Assembly: GCA_022885665.1 (NCBI GenBank)
Contig: JAGQDJ010000260.1
Coordinates: 744,001-808,000, forward strand
Direction: 5' to 3'
Origin: Triops longicaudatus
Taxonomy: Eukaryota; Arthropoda; Branchiopoda; Notostraca; Triopsidae
Length of the DNA stretch: 64,000 nt
A program made the translations under genes and the position numbers. Under the pieces are notes generated by a model, which saw nothing but the letters and a program-made list of their open reading frames with translations, ran no database searches and had not been told where the DNA came from. Shown piece after piece: positions 27,101-37,461 of this stretch. Position 1 is the stretch's first letter, and each line of letters starts with the position of its first letter.

Positions 27101-30100
27101 ACGGCTCCGCTACACTAACTGTAAAGTAGGCGAATGACAGGAATTTTTATTTTAATGGACGAATATGAAAAAGGAAAATTAGACAAATTTCTGCAGTGTT
27201 TCAGTACATTTATAAGGCATATCCCAACCATTCTTTCTTTTAGTTGTCCGCATTAAAGTTTATTTACGGTAGGGAAGGAGGGTTTTCAATTGCAATATAT
27301 TGCTCACAACGAGCTATTTGCAATTCATTTTGTTATTTTCATCCAAACTTGATTTGACTTCCAGTATTTATTTACATGCTTCTCACGATTTTAGACTTTT
27401 GCTCATGTTTAGCTGTTCTTATTTCTTTTGTTTTATTCCTCCGTAGTGGAAACCAGTCAGGCAGGTCCGGGAAACTTGGAAGTGACGGTAAATAGCGGTC
27501 AGGTTCCAACGTCAGCCCAAGCACACGGAATGCATACCTACGCGATATCCTTTACCCCCAAAGAGGCCAAACCGCACGAAGTGGAGCTGAAATTCAACGG
27601 AGAAAACGTACCAGGTAAAGCTTACGCCCCATTGTCCAAGCATTTTTGAGGCCATACTAAGGAAAATTAGGACTCTATACTTTCAAATAAATGCTTTAAA
27701 ATGTGAAGTACAAAAAAGTGGTTTAAATTTGGAAGCGAATTTTCTCATAAAGCTTCAAAAGACGTACTTAAAAGTAACAGACGTTAAGTCTAATTCAGAT
27801 TTACTGTTTCTGTAAATTATCGCGTTCAACCCTGTTTCTTCAGCGTAGTTATTAAGCGTCGAATTACTTATAAAAGGTAGTAAACTAGCCCTCAAACCTT
27901 ATTTGAGTCTCAAAAAATCTCGTGCAATGTTCCCTGTAAATTAGATACACCAAAAGTCCGAGAATCTCGCCTATAAAAATTTGGAAGGACATTCTTGGAT
28001 AATGCCTCTTAAACTCTACTAAGCTTATAGGTTATTTTGCCATGAAAGGCATTCCGTACCCTAATTGGTTTCCTTCGATTCTTTAGGGAGTCCGTTTACA
28101 TGCCAAGTGATCGACTCGCGCCAAGTGACCGTTTCTGGCGAAGGGCTAGAGAAAGTCCCGGTTGACCAAGCTACCAGCTTTTATTTGGATATTCAAGGCC
28201 CACCGGGTTCGGTGGATATTCGTGTCTTATCGCCAGCCCGAAAGCCCTTGGAAGTGAATGTGCAGAAAGTGACCGAGTCTCGGTACGCAGTTAGGTACAC
28301 GCCAACCGAAGTGGGTGAGTGGTTTTGTTTTGCTCCTTGAGTCACACTTGAAAACAGCGATTTAATTTCAACAAAGTGCGAAAATAATCCACGGAACGTA
28401 AATAAACCATGCATTCCTTGTTCGCGACAGGGGATCATAGTGTGGAAGTGAAGTACGAAGACATGCAAATCCACGGCAGTCCATTTTTGGTAAAGGCGTA
28501 TGACGCGAAAAAAGTTAAAGTCACAGATGTGAGTAATGGCGTGGTGGGAAAGCCCGTTTATTTTACCATTGATGCGAGCCAGGCCGGCGCTGGCAATTTG
28601 GAAATCATTGTCTCCGTGATGGGCAAACATGTGCCCAATTATGTACAATCTGAAGGCAATGCTAAGTTCCGAGTGAGTTTCAAACCCATGGAACCTGCAC
28701 CACATACGCTCAGTGTGCGGTTCAACGGAGAAGCCGTGCCAGGTACGTGAACAAGACATGAAAACTTGTTTTTATTTAAAATAGGGATATGAGATTTTGA
28801 AGCATTAACGTTTATAACTAGAAACTGACAAAATTGTAGCGCTACCTTCTTTAAATAACTATGCACTAGTGGTGTTTTGTTTTGTTTTCACGCATTTCGA
28901 ATTTGTTCGATTTTCGTTTCTTCGCACTCGGCGAGCTCGTTTGGTTGAAGTTAATTCTGTTGTTATCTTTTGACAACGCCTAAATTGCAATGTGATTATT
29001 TTATTTCTTTATTATTATTTATCATTATCTTTGCCTAAAGGTTCGCCCTACACGTGTCGGATTACGGATGCGAGCCAAATTGTTGTAACGGGAGCTGCGT
29101 TAAAAATGTCACCTTTGACTCGTCCAGCGGTATTAACGATTGATCCGCGAAGTGCTGAAGTGAGCGAATGTCTCGTGGCCGTTTTGTCGACTTCAGGCCA
29201 AAACGTACCAGTGGAATTGAGCCAGTCTGGCGGGAAATACGTTGCGCAATTTCAACCCTTTGAAGTCGGTAAGAATGCCGTTTTTCAGCACGTTTCTGAG
29301 CTTTTCACGGAAGATTTATGGGAATTCGTGCGTTAAGATGTGGAACCGGGAACTATGAGAAATGTTCGAAAAAGAGCTTCGTAGCCAAGTCTCCTAAATA
29401 AAAGGCCATCCCGGGAAAATGTTCGAAACCATGCGCGATTTACTTCCCATGTTCAGTTGTATGAACGTCATTGTATGTGGCTTACTAGCTAATCTTTGCA
29501 CACATTTTAGCCGTTGAGAAGGAAAATAATGACATTGTTATTGATGGTTTTCTTCGTCTTCATTTCTTAGGTCCACACACCGTTTCTGTTGTCATAAACG
29601 GTGAGCCTGTGGGTGGGAGCCCTTTCACGTGCAACATCTATGACGTTAACAAAGTCACAGTTTCCGGTTTAGGTCAATCACGCGTAAGTCGATTTTCTTT
29701 TCTTTTTATCAACTAATCAAATAATTAAAAAAAAGCGGAAACACGTAACTGAAATTGTAAGAAAACCGCGAGTAAAGAGATAAAAGTTTATATTGCATTC
29801 ATAATTATAGCATTAGTGCTTTTCTTGTTAGATATTATTTGATCTTAAATGCCCGTTTCGGGACTTACACTCATATATTGGTCGTAGGTGGGACAACCTC
29901 TTACATTCACTGTCGATGCCTCTCAAGCTGGCGAAGGCACCTTGGAATTAGTGGTAACTACCGCGAAATCGTCTGTTAAAGCCGACGTCCGGGCTCGCAG
30001 CCGTGGGTTGTACGATGTGACCTTCGTTCCTCAAGAGCCCGTCCCGCATTATGTCAACATCACGTTCAACGACGAGGATATCCCAGGCAATCCGTTCAAG

Positions 30101-33100
30101 TGCGAAATTCGCGACTTGGACGCCAAAGAAATCCGTCACATCCAACGCACGGAATCCAAAATTGTTACTGCCCGGGGCGATGGCTTGAAAGAAGTCGTAC
30201 TAGGCGCCCCAGCGTTCTTTGAAATTGATACTAAAGGCATGGAAGGCCCGGTTGAACTTAGAGTCACAAGTACGAAACTCGTAATTTTCTATGCAGCATA
30301 ATCCATACATGGACTATCAAATTGCGAATAGATTTGGAAACAAGTGTAGTCTAAGAAATTCAGCATGTAACTTACAGTTAATTGACATTTTAGTAATCAT
30401 CTTGATTTTTCTCTTCAAGATCCTCGAGGTGATCTGGTGCAGAGCCATCTGACAAAGGTGAAGAACGGTATTTGTAGAGCGGAATACGAACCAGATTTGG
30501 TGGGCACTTATAGAATCGAAGTCTTCCACCAAGGAAAACCTATCACCAAACAACCATTCTTGGTAGAAGTGACCGATCCGGCAGCTGTCCAGGTCCTCGA
30601 AGTTCAGGAAGCTAAGGCTGGAAAAGAAGGCTCCTTTACAGGTAGTTTAATCAGTGTCTAGATTCAAAGTATACAAATAATAAATAAGTCGCCCATTTAA
30701 AATAAAGAATTAAACATTTCATAAACTGTGATATGAGCGTTTACGCGAAAAGTATTTTGTGCTTGTTCGCGGGACTTGTCGGATAAATTAGTGTAAAATA
30801 TTCCATAGACGTTAGATGTCAAAAAGGTTTAACCATTAAGAACGTAAAAAAAGCGGCTTTTTCCGGCTAACAAGGAAATTAACCTTTTTTTTTGTAGTTG
30901 ATACTTCCGAAGCTGGTCGTGGCACATTAAATGTTTCTGTTCGGGCGGCTGGACAACATGTCAAACATACGGTGCAGAACTTAGGCTCGGGTCAATTGAA
31001 AGTCCTTTTTTATCCCACGGTCCCGGTACCACATCGTGTGGATTTGAAATATAGTGGCGTACATGCATCAGGTAGTAATAGTAATTCCTGAAACCTTGTG
31101 AACTTAATTGTCTCGTTTCTATACATTGTTTATCATTTTACACTTTTTATTTTATGGAAAAGGATGTCCGTTCGAGATTCCTGTTAAGAATCCTGCAGTG
31201 GGAAAAGAAGTGACTGCTGTGGGAATGGGTCTTTATCAATGCAAAGCCGGCAGAAATACCTCCTTCGTGATTGAAACCCGTGGCCAACCTTCGCGTCTTT
31301 TTGATGTGGTTATAGCTGGTCCACAGGATGTTGCAGTTCCGGTCAAATGCTATCAGCAGAAAGACGGAAATTTATTAGCGGAGTTTACACCAACTCATGC
31401 AGGTAAAGCGCGCTCACAACGATTTTTTTTTTTTTTTTCACGTGCATTTAAGAAGATTAGGAAATGTGTTGCTTAAATACACGCCAAGTTTTGCTTGGCG
31501 AATCAAGGTTGAATTTACTCAAATTCTTGACATCAAGTCGTACAACTTAATTAGGACATATTTAGCAATTTGGTAGTGATAGATAATTAAGATAATTAGC
31601 CTATAATTATATTTTGTTGGTGGTATTATTCTGAACCGCATGTATCTGTTCTAACATTTTCCTTTTCTCAGGAACTTATAAAGTGGATGTGTTATGCGAC
31701 ACCAAGGCCGTCAAAGGTTCGCCGTTCTATTGCCAAGCATTTGACACCTCTAAGGTTAAAATCGAACAGACGAGGACCGCCACAGTTGCAGTCAACGAGC
31801 GCATTGAATTCCGACGTAAGTCTTTTATTCTTAAATGGAAAATAAAGCTATATTCTTACACAACACTTGTGTTCATTTCACAGTGAACCGTCGTGAAGCC
31901 GGCTTTGCCGAGCTCGACGTGACTGTTACGAGTCCTTTGGGTAGAGATTTGCCTCTAGAGGTTAAAGGGATGCCTAATGGTGAAGGTGACTTGATCGAAT
32001 TTTATCCAACGTTGCCTGGGAAGTACCAATTTGCTATAACGTACGGAGGAGAAGAAGTTCCAGGTAAAACTGGGTTTCCAATGTGTCACCTTAGCTGAAA
32101 AGGAAAGGACAAAGTAAATTTGGCGTGTTTCTCACTAGGTTCGCCTATCCTTTTCGTGGTCGAAGAGGAAGGCATTGCCAGAGCCTATGGCGAAGGATTG
32201 CTGAACGCTGTTGTCGATACACCTGTTAGTTTTTATATCGAAGCCCGCGGGGTACCTGGAGAACCTACTGTTCAAGTAAGATGTCGCTTTAGTATTGATA
32301 GTTACATAAAGGAAACTCAGTATTTTAATGACTTATTAACCAATAATTAGGTTGATGGGCCGGATAGCGTGGCAAAAGCGACGTTAATTTCTGAAGAGCC
32401 GGGATTGTACTTGGCGACGTACACTCCGCAAGAAGTAGGTGTGTTCGACGTGCGCATTTTGTGGGGCAATAAAGAGATTGCAGGTATTTTAGCATACGCT
32501 TTGTTTCCCCTTTGCATGAAATTTTGTTTACAAATTTGTGAAGTTTCTTAGTCAATTTTGTCCTTTTTTTTTTACGTAAGGCTCTCCTCACCATCCGAAA
32601 GTGGTCGACCCTCGCAAAGTACGTGTGATCGGTGGTTGGGAAAGTCTTTTGAACGAATCGGGCAAAGTGGCTTTGGCAGTTGGCCTTGAAAAGAAAATCA
32701 GCTTCGATACTTCAGAAGCTGGACCCGGCAAGCTGGGCATCGAGGTACGAGGCCCACAGTGCACGGTGGTTCCGACGCAGATCGAAAACGCAATCCATCG
32801 CACCAAAGTACGCTTCACACCGACTCAAGGTGGAGAACACTCCTTGTACTTGTCATGGAACGACGTACCGTTGCCCAAATCTCCCTTACTGGGTTGGGCT
32901 GAATATTCTTCGGAGCCATTGGCCGAAAGCCCTGCCAGTACTCGCGCATCGAGTACATCCAGCAGCGATTCCATGCGAGTGGTATTGACCGGAAAGGGCT
33001 TAGCCGGGGCCATATGCGGTGAAGATGTAGAATTCATTATTGACGGATCGAAAGCTGGACCAGGTAATGCTTCGCAGATATGTCTAGAAGAAAGTCGAGA

Positions 33101-34652
33101 ACGTTGTCAGCTTTAACGTGCTCATTTCTTCTTTCATACAGGAGTTCCCGAAGTAACAATGACAGGCGTGAAAAGTGATTTGCAAGTCACTTTGGTCCCG
33201 AAAGGAAATAATGTCTTTAAGGCCATATACAATGCAGAAACGCCTGGTGTTTACTTACTTAACGTGATGTGGGCCGATAGGTATGATATTACGAAATTTT
33301 AGAGAACTCCCGAATTAATAACCGTTCTTATGATACAATTCTAGGCAAGTTAAAGGCTGTCCGCTGAAGATTTCTGTGACGTCAGTTTCGGACGCGACCA
33401 GAGTGGTTTGTTCTGGAGAAGGACTAAGCTTGGGTACTATGGGCAAAGATATGAAAAGTTTTATTGATATCCGGAGAGCGGGGCCAGGTAAGAAATCTCA
33501 GTTTTTATTATAAAAACTCCCTTCTAGAAATAGATTGTCGCATTTTTTATATATATTTTTTATTTTTTCTTTATCTTTTCTTTATATTTTTTATTTATCT
33601 TTTTTTACGAATCTTTAAAAGCGTTCATAATTTGCAAGCAAAAAATGGGGTTGTTTTATTATTAGCGTATTACTGTAGATGTCCTCGTTATGAATATGAA
33701 TGCAGAGGAGTTTTGTCCATGAATAAAAAACGTAATCGACTTGTTGAATAGAACAGCTTTGCTTTGTTCTTTGTTATTTTAGGTGAATTAACAACACATT
33801 GTGTGGGACCTCACAAACAAGCCGTTTGCGAACTCTATGACCATCGTGATGGAACTTTCACTTTGAATGTGAAACCCCAAGAGCCTGGCAAACATCTACT
33901 GCACGTTAAATACGGAGGTAAATTCTGCCTTTAAAACGTGTAGACTAAGTTCATAATATGCAAACATATATCGTCTTTAGGTGAGCACGTCCCCGGCAGT
34001 CCGTTTTCCTTGAGGGTAATGGGTGCGCCTGACCCCAGCAAAGTACGCGTTTATGGTCCTGGAGTAGAGCACGGAGTTCTGGCCTTGTTCCAAAGTCGAT
34101 TTTTGGTCGATACCCGGGGAGCAGGGGCGGGTCAGTTGACTGTAAGAATTCGCGGACCTAAAGGTATTTTTTTAAATATATATTCTGTATTATCAATTGT
34201 AGTGTTTTTTTATACGCGTTTTCCTTTCTTTTTATGCAGCAATTAATTTCTTATTTATTTTCAGGTGCTTTCCGAGTTGAGATGCAAAGGGAAAGTCAGA
34301 AAGATAGAACCATCTTATGCAAGTACAATCCCACTGAGCCAGGTGATTATCGCGTAGAAGTACGATGGTCTGGAGATCATGTACCGGGATCCCCGTATTC
34401 CGTCATGATCTTTGATACTCAAGAAGAGCTTACGCGATTTTTGCAGGTAAAGATAAACATAACTTTTCTTGAAAACAGGGACTGTTTGGAGTAAAGCAAA
34501 TGAAATTCTTGCAGGGTAATCACTCGCCACGTGGAACCACTCCCGATTTCTACGGAACCCTCGGAGGGCGCGAAGGCAATTATTCAGTCGGTTACGGTCA
34601 CACTACGCATGTTGGTCCCAAACCTATGAAACATTCTTTAGCTCAACATTGA
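14252..34652 (+). CDS. jbug: Jitterbug-type filamin (three CH domains, about 24 Ig repeats)
   Basis: Actin-crosslinking scaffold. The start at 14252 (MADDLHKISHSG) precedes CH1 (VEIQAHTFRNWVNENL), encoded by 14252-14600 and 16429-16553. CH2 (NFTTDWNSGVNLSALLDYC) spans 16614-17078 and CH3 (NFTTDWNDG.TLCTLVRSLGG) spans 17205-17797. Three CH domains, instead of the two of ordinary filamins, mark the Drosophila jitterbug / nematode FLN-2 type. From 18434 I count 24 filamin Ig repeats, most ending in GSPF-like turns; many alternate repeats start with an xDASQAG motif. A Ser/Gln-rich disordered insert (about 19660-20830) separates repeats 3 and 4. A second Ser-rich hinge lies after repeat 21 (about 32915-32970). 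The tail after repeat 24 is basic and Gly/His-rich, ending LAQH at 34652. Most exon junctions fall at G|SP turns. Two introns exceed 1.8 kb. Confidence 0.92.
14601..16428 (+). other. First intron of jitterbug, 1.8 kb
   Basis: The donor follows LVNI and the acceptor TTTTTCAG precedes NVDIVNGNLKLILGLIWSLI, so the intron interrupts CH1. It contains a 99-codon minus-strand open frame (16033-16332) overlapping a 124-codon plus-strand frame (16004-16378). Neither resembles a family I know. Regulatory elements or alternative promoters are possible but not seen. Confidence 0.6.
19660..20818 (+). other. Disordered Ser/Gln-rich insert between filamin repeats 3 and 4
   Basis: Four exons (the end of 19630-19739, a short one near 20000-20057, 20169-20613 and about 20690-20818) encode a low-complexity linker rich in Ser, Gln, Arg and Thr, with SP sites such as KSPLPRAYSPQR and ARYSPMGES. 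It has no Ig-fold signature. It looks like an extended flexible hinge and a candidate for phosphorylation and alternative splicing. Confidence 0.75.
22096..23939 (+). other. 1.8-kb intron of jitterbug
   Basis: The intron interrupts the G|SPW turn after filamin repeat 5 (donor after NGETVPG at 22095; acceptor TCTTAG at 23939). It contains a single N followed by 13 C at 23280-23293, a likely sequencing fault. I recognise no coding exon or mobile element inside. Confidence 0.55.
24114..24148 (+). repeat. (TG)n microsatellite
   Basis: About 17 TG units directly after a splice donor in a jitterbug intron (donor after the VTVSIT segment at about 24099). It is an intronic simple repeat, likely polymorphic in length. 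Confidence 0.95.
26654..26676 (+). repeat. Poly-A run in a jitterbug intron
   Basis: 23 A in a row, on the sense strand and about 110 bp before the 3' splice site at 26783. It is the exception to the sense poly-T pattern of the window. A retroposon tail is possible, but no element body is recognisable. Confidence 0.85.
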
Positions 34653-35024
34653 TGTTTCCAAACATTCCGTCCAGAAGTCAGATCGGCATTGTCTCGTTCC
34701 ACTCAACCCAAAGTGTTACGAGTGTCTTCCCATCCTTTGAATCATTCTCATAATTTATCTACGCCTCACAGGAAGGAAAAACCTCACTATTTTTTGTGTT
34801 CTCTCCCATTTGTCGAATTATTGTCCTTGTTACATGAAACTAATCCCAAAAAAGCTTCCAAAATAATATTTTAACAATTTATTAATGGACTGTTACAAAG
34901 AAAGTTTACATATAATTGATTAAGAACAACACAAGCAAGACTTGCCTCCTTACTTGGCCGCAAGCCTAACGTGCAAGATCACAAAATACTGACTCGCGAC
35001 ATCGAAACTCCTTACAACTCAGTT
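34653..35024. other. Convergent 3' region, jitterbug / LRR gene
   Basis: This 372-bp interval separates the jitterbug stop from the stop of the minus-strand LRR gene. It should hold both 3' untranslated regions. The plus strand has a 61-codon open frame (34689-34874) without recognisable similarity, which I treat as untranslated. Confidence 0.5.
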
Positions 35025-36596
35025 TCAATTTAAAGCTTTACAAATCTTCGTAATATCTAACAACGGTGCCATCTCGGCGTATTCCGCCATTAGCTCCTGG
35101 GGCGTACTTCTTGGCATGGAATTCCGGTTCAAAAACTGTCCATCAAGCTGCAAATCCCGTTCGGGGAATTCCGTTTGTACATTGCGTACCGCGTTCCGCA
35201 GATAACTGGACTGATTTCTGCCTAAGGTGTCTTGGGCGTGGCTTCCCAGCTTCCACCAGCCTACCTGGACCCGTTCCAGTTTCTTTTGCTTGAACAACAA
35301 GCGTCTCAAATTCATTTCGTCCAAGTCTAACACGTCCGTTTCCAAACGACGCAAATTCGGCATCGCAAAGACAAATTTCTGGAACTGCGAACCGCTCAGG
35401 TTGGTGCGGAAAAGCTGCAAATTCTGCAAGCTCTGCACTGGCTTCCATTCGTGGAAGCTGTCGTCTCGTTCCCACGTACTATCTGTTATCACAAGCGTCT
35501 CCAACTCGGGACAGTTCTTTAAACATCGTTCAAGACGGCTCCATTCGATATCACTAACTTCTGCCAACTGCAGACATTTGATCATACGCCCGTTGCGATT
35601 CAAAAAATTCTCGAAATGGACGTCTAAGGAGCCTCCTTTTAAATTGGCATGAAATAGTGTTAGAAATGCTAAATGCCCTAACGCTTGAATATTATACGTG
35701 AAAGCACTATTAAGAAAAAGCCATTCTACCGCAGGACACATGTGAGCGAGCAACTCAAGGTGCCCGGGCGTGAGCGTATCCGTCGCACCAAAAGCCACCG
35801 TTCTCAGAGCAAACTTAGGGTAATGGGCCGAGTGCACCGAGCAGTACCACAGGGTATCGGCAATACTGTCGTACAACAGAGCGCAGAGGTACGGCAAGCC
35901 ATATAGGAGAAGCGCTGCCCCAGGGGGCGTGACTTCGGTCCTGAGCATAATAACGGTGTGAAGCTTACGGCAGCACAAGAGCCAAGCCACGCCTGTATTG
36001 GTCACACCTGTATCGTTCAGCACGATACTTTCTAGTAAGGGGCAGTTTTGGCCCACGACGGCTATGACGCTGTCGTTACATTGCTTTGGGAGAGCCAAAG
36101 CTTTTAATTTGCGAAGGTACTTGAGGACGTGGCAGAGGATGCCTTGAGTGATGACGGACTGGTCAGCGCGTTCCATGTAAAGTTCGGTTAAGTTAGTGCA
36201 CAGCGGGAGGGTAAGGATGGCAGCGATAGTGACTTGTTCTAAGCAATGGGGCATGGCAAAGGCGCGGAGGTTGCGCGGAATGAAAGAACCCACGTAGACT
36301 AGAAGTTGGCGACCGACGCCGCTTTGTTCGAAAGCAACATCCATGGCGTGAAGCACCTGGACGACGAAATCGTCGACTAAATTAGCAGGAATGCGGCAAG
36401 TAATCTGGTCCTTGACGACCTTCATGATATCGTCCGAACTCGCCCGGGCTTGTCCAGGCGACTCGTGGAGCGAGTGCAGGGAACACACGGCCCAAAAGGC
36501 CGTCGCTTGCGTACTCAAGCATTTCAAGCTCGGCACCTGAGAAGAAATATTGGTAGGGATTAAACAGCCTCTAAGGATTCTGTGCATGAAATCCAT
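35025..36596 (-). CDS. Intronless leucine-rich-repeat (RNI-like) protein
   Basis: A single uninterrupted frame of 523 codons, starting MDFMHRILRG and ending TKICKALN. From about residue 100 onward it is built of irregular leucine-rich repeats of the cysteine-containing/ribonuclease-inhibitor type, for example LTELYMERA, LKALALPKQCNDSVIAVVGQ, CPLLESIVLNDTGVTNTGVA, CPELETLVITD and LRRLETDVLDLDE. Such repeats form curved scaffolds and are common in F-box substrate adaptors. I see no clear F-box at the N-terminus, so a role in ubiquitin ligation is only a guess. It is the one intronless gene in an intron-rich window, suggesting retroposition or intron loss. It is divergent from HDAC6. Confidence 0.85.
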   Translation of the reverse strand: MDFMHRILRGCLIPTNISSQVPSLKCLSTQATAFWAVCSLHSLHESPGQARASSDDIMKVVKDQITCRIPANLVDDFVVQVLHAMDVAFEQSGVGRQLLVYVGSFIPRNLRAFAMPHCLEQVTIAAILTLPLCTNLTELYMERADQSVITQGILCHVLKYLRKLKALALPKQCNDSVIAVVGQNCPLLESIVLNDTGVTNTGVAWLLCCRKLHTVIMLRTEVTPPGAALLLYGLPYLCALLYDSIADTLWYCSVHSAHYPKFALRTVAFGATDTLTPGHLELLAHMCPAVEWLFLNSAFTYNIQALGHLAFLTLFHANLKGGSLDVHFENFLNRNGRMIKCLQLAEVSDIEWSRLERCLKNCPELETLVITDSTWERDDSFHEWKPVQSLQNLQLFRTNLSGSQFQKFVFAMPNLRRLETDVLDLDEMNLRRLLFKQKKLERVQVGWWKLGSHAQDTLGRNQSSYLRNAVRNVQTEFPERDLQLDGQFLNRNSMPRSTPQELMAEYAEMAPLLDITKICKALN

Positions 36597-37461
36597 GACT
36601 TATTCACTCTCGAAACGTTCCGACTCGGTACGCACTACGTAACACGATTGAAATACACCAATTTTAAGTGTAAGAGTTACACGAAAATAAAGATTAATTT
36701 TGAGGTGAGCACCTTCGCTAGACTACTTGCACAAGTTTTGTTATTGTTTTGATTCAGAAACCGGTTCGTAGAGGGACGCCTGTCGCCGGGGGGCGGGCTC
36801 TAGTTCGGGGAAAACGGTGAAAATACCCATTGAGTTTTCGCGAGCAGTGCGCAGCTGACGTGAGGTTGATGAGCGTGATTTGAACCAGGTAAGATGATTT
36901 AACCACCGAATATGGTACTTTTTGGTGTGTAACCTTGCCGTGACAATTTCTTTTGTAGTATTTTTCAAAACTCTATTCCAAACCAATATTAAGGAAAAAA
37001 TATGTTTTTGTTACAGTCGACGGCAGTGGATCTGCAGTGCAGATGCAGCATTTTCAGTGCATTTCTAGAGTTTTTTTTATTGTATCCAGCCCATAATTCT
37101 TACATATTAACTTTTCAGTAATGTGAAACTAACTTAACTTCTGGGTGTTTCGGTTTCTCAAGGTGAAAATCATTGTTGTAAGAGGACGCCTTGGATGATG
37201 CGTCAGTTTCGCTTGTGCTCTAATATAATTTTATTATATTCCAAATTGGTTTTCATTAATTTATTTTTATTGTGTTCTCAGGCTTGGAAAAAAAACTCAT
37301 TGCTCCTGTTTCTGGGACAATTACGGCTTTATAAGGGGATTTAATTGTTGTGCGCGTTTACTGTTATGGAAAGCAATTCTCAAAGTAATGCTTAACCTCT
37401 GTCAGACTTGTCACGTTCTGATTCTGCTTTTCCGACAGCTATTCGTTCCAGTGCAAACAAT
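36597..37461. promoter_or_regulatory. Divergent LRR gene / HDAC6 promoter interval
   Basis: 865 bp between two opposite start codons. A short upstream frame begins with ATG at 37366 and stops after nine codons, before the HDAC6 start at 37462, so it could act as an upstream ORF in the HDAC6 leader. No core promoter element is clear. Confidence 0.4.

Noticed and set aside
36860..36910. Possible tRNA near a GGTTCAAATC B-box-like string (minus strand)
   Set aside because: No A box at the right distance and no cloverleaf could be drawn.
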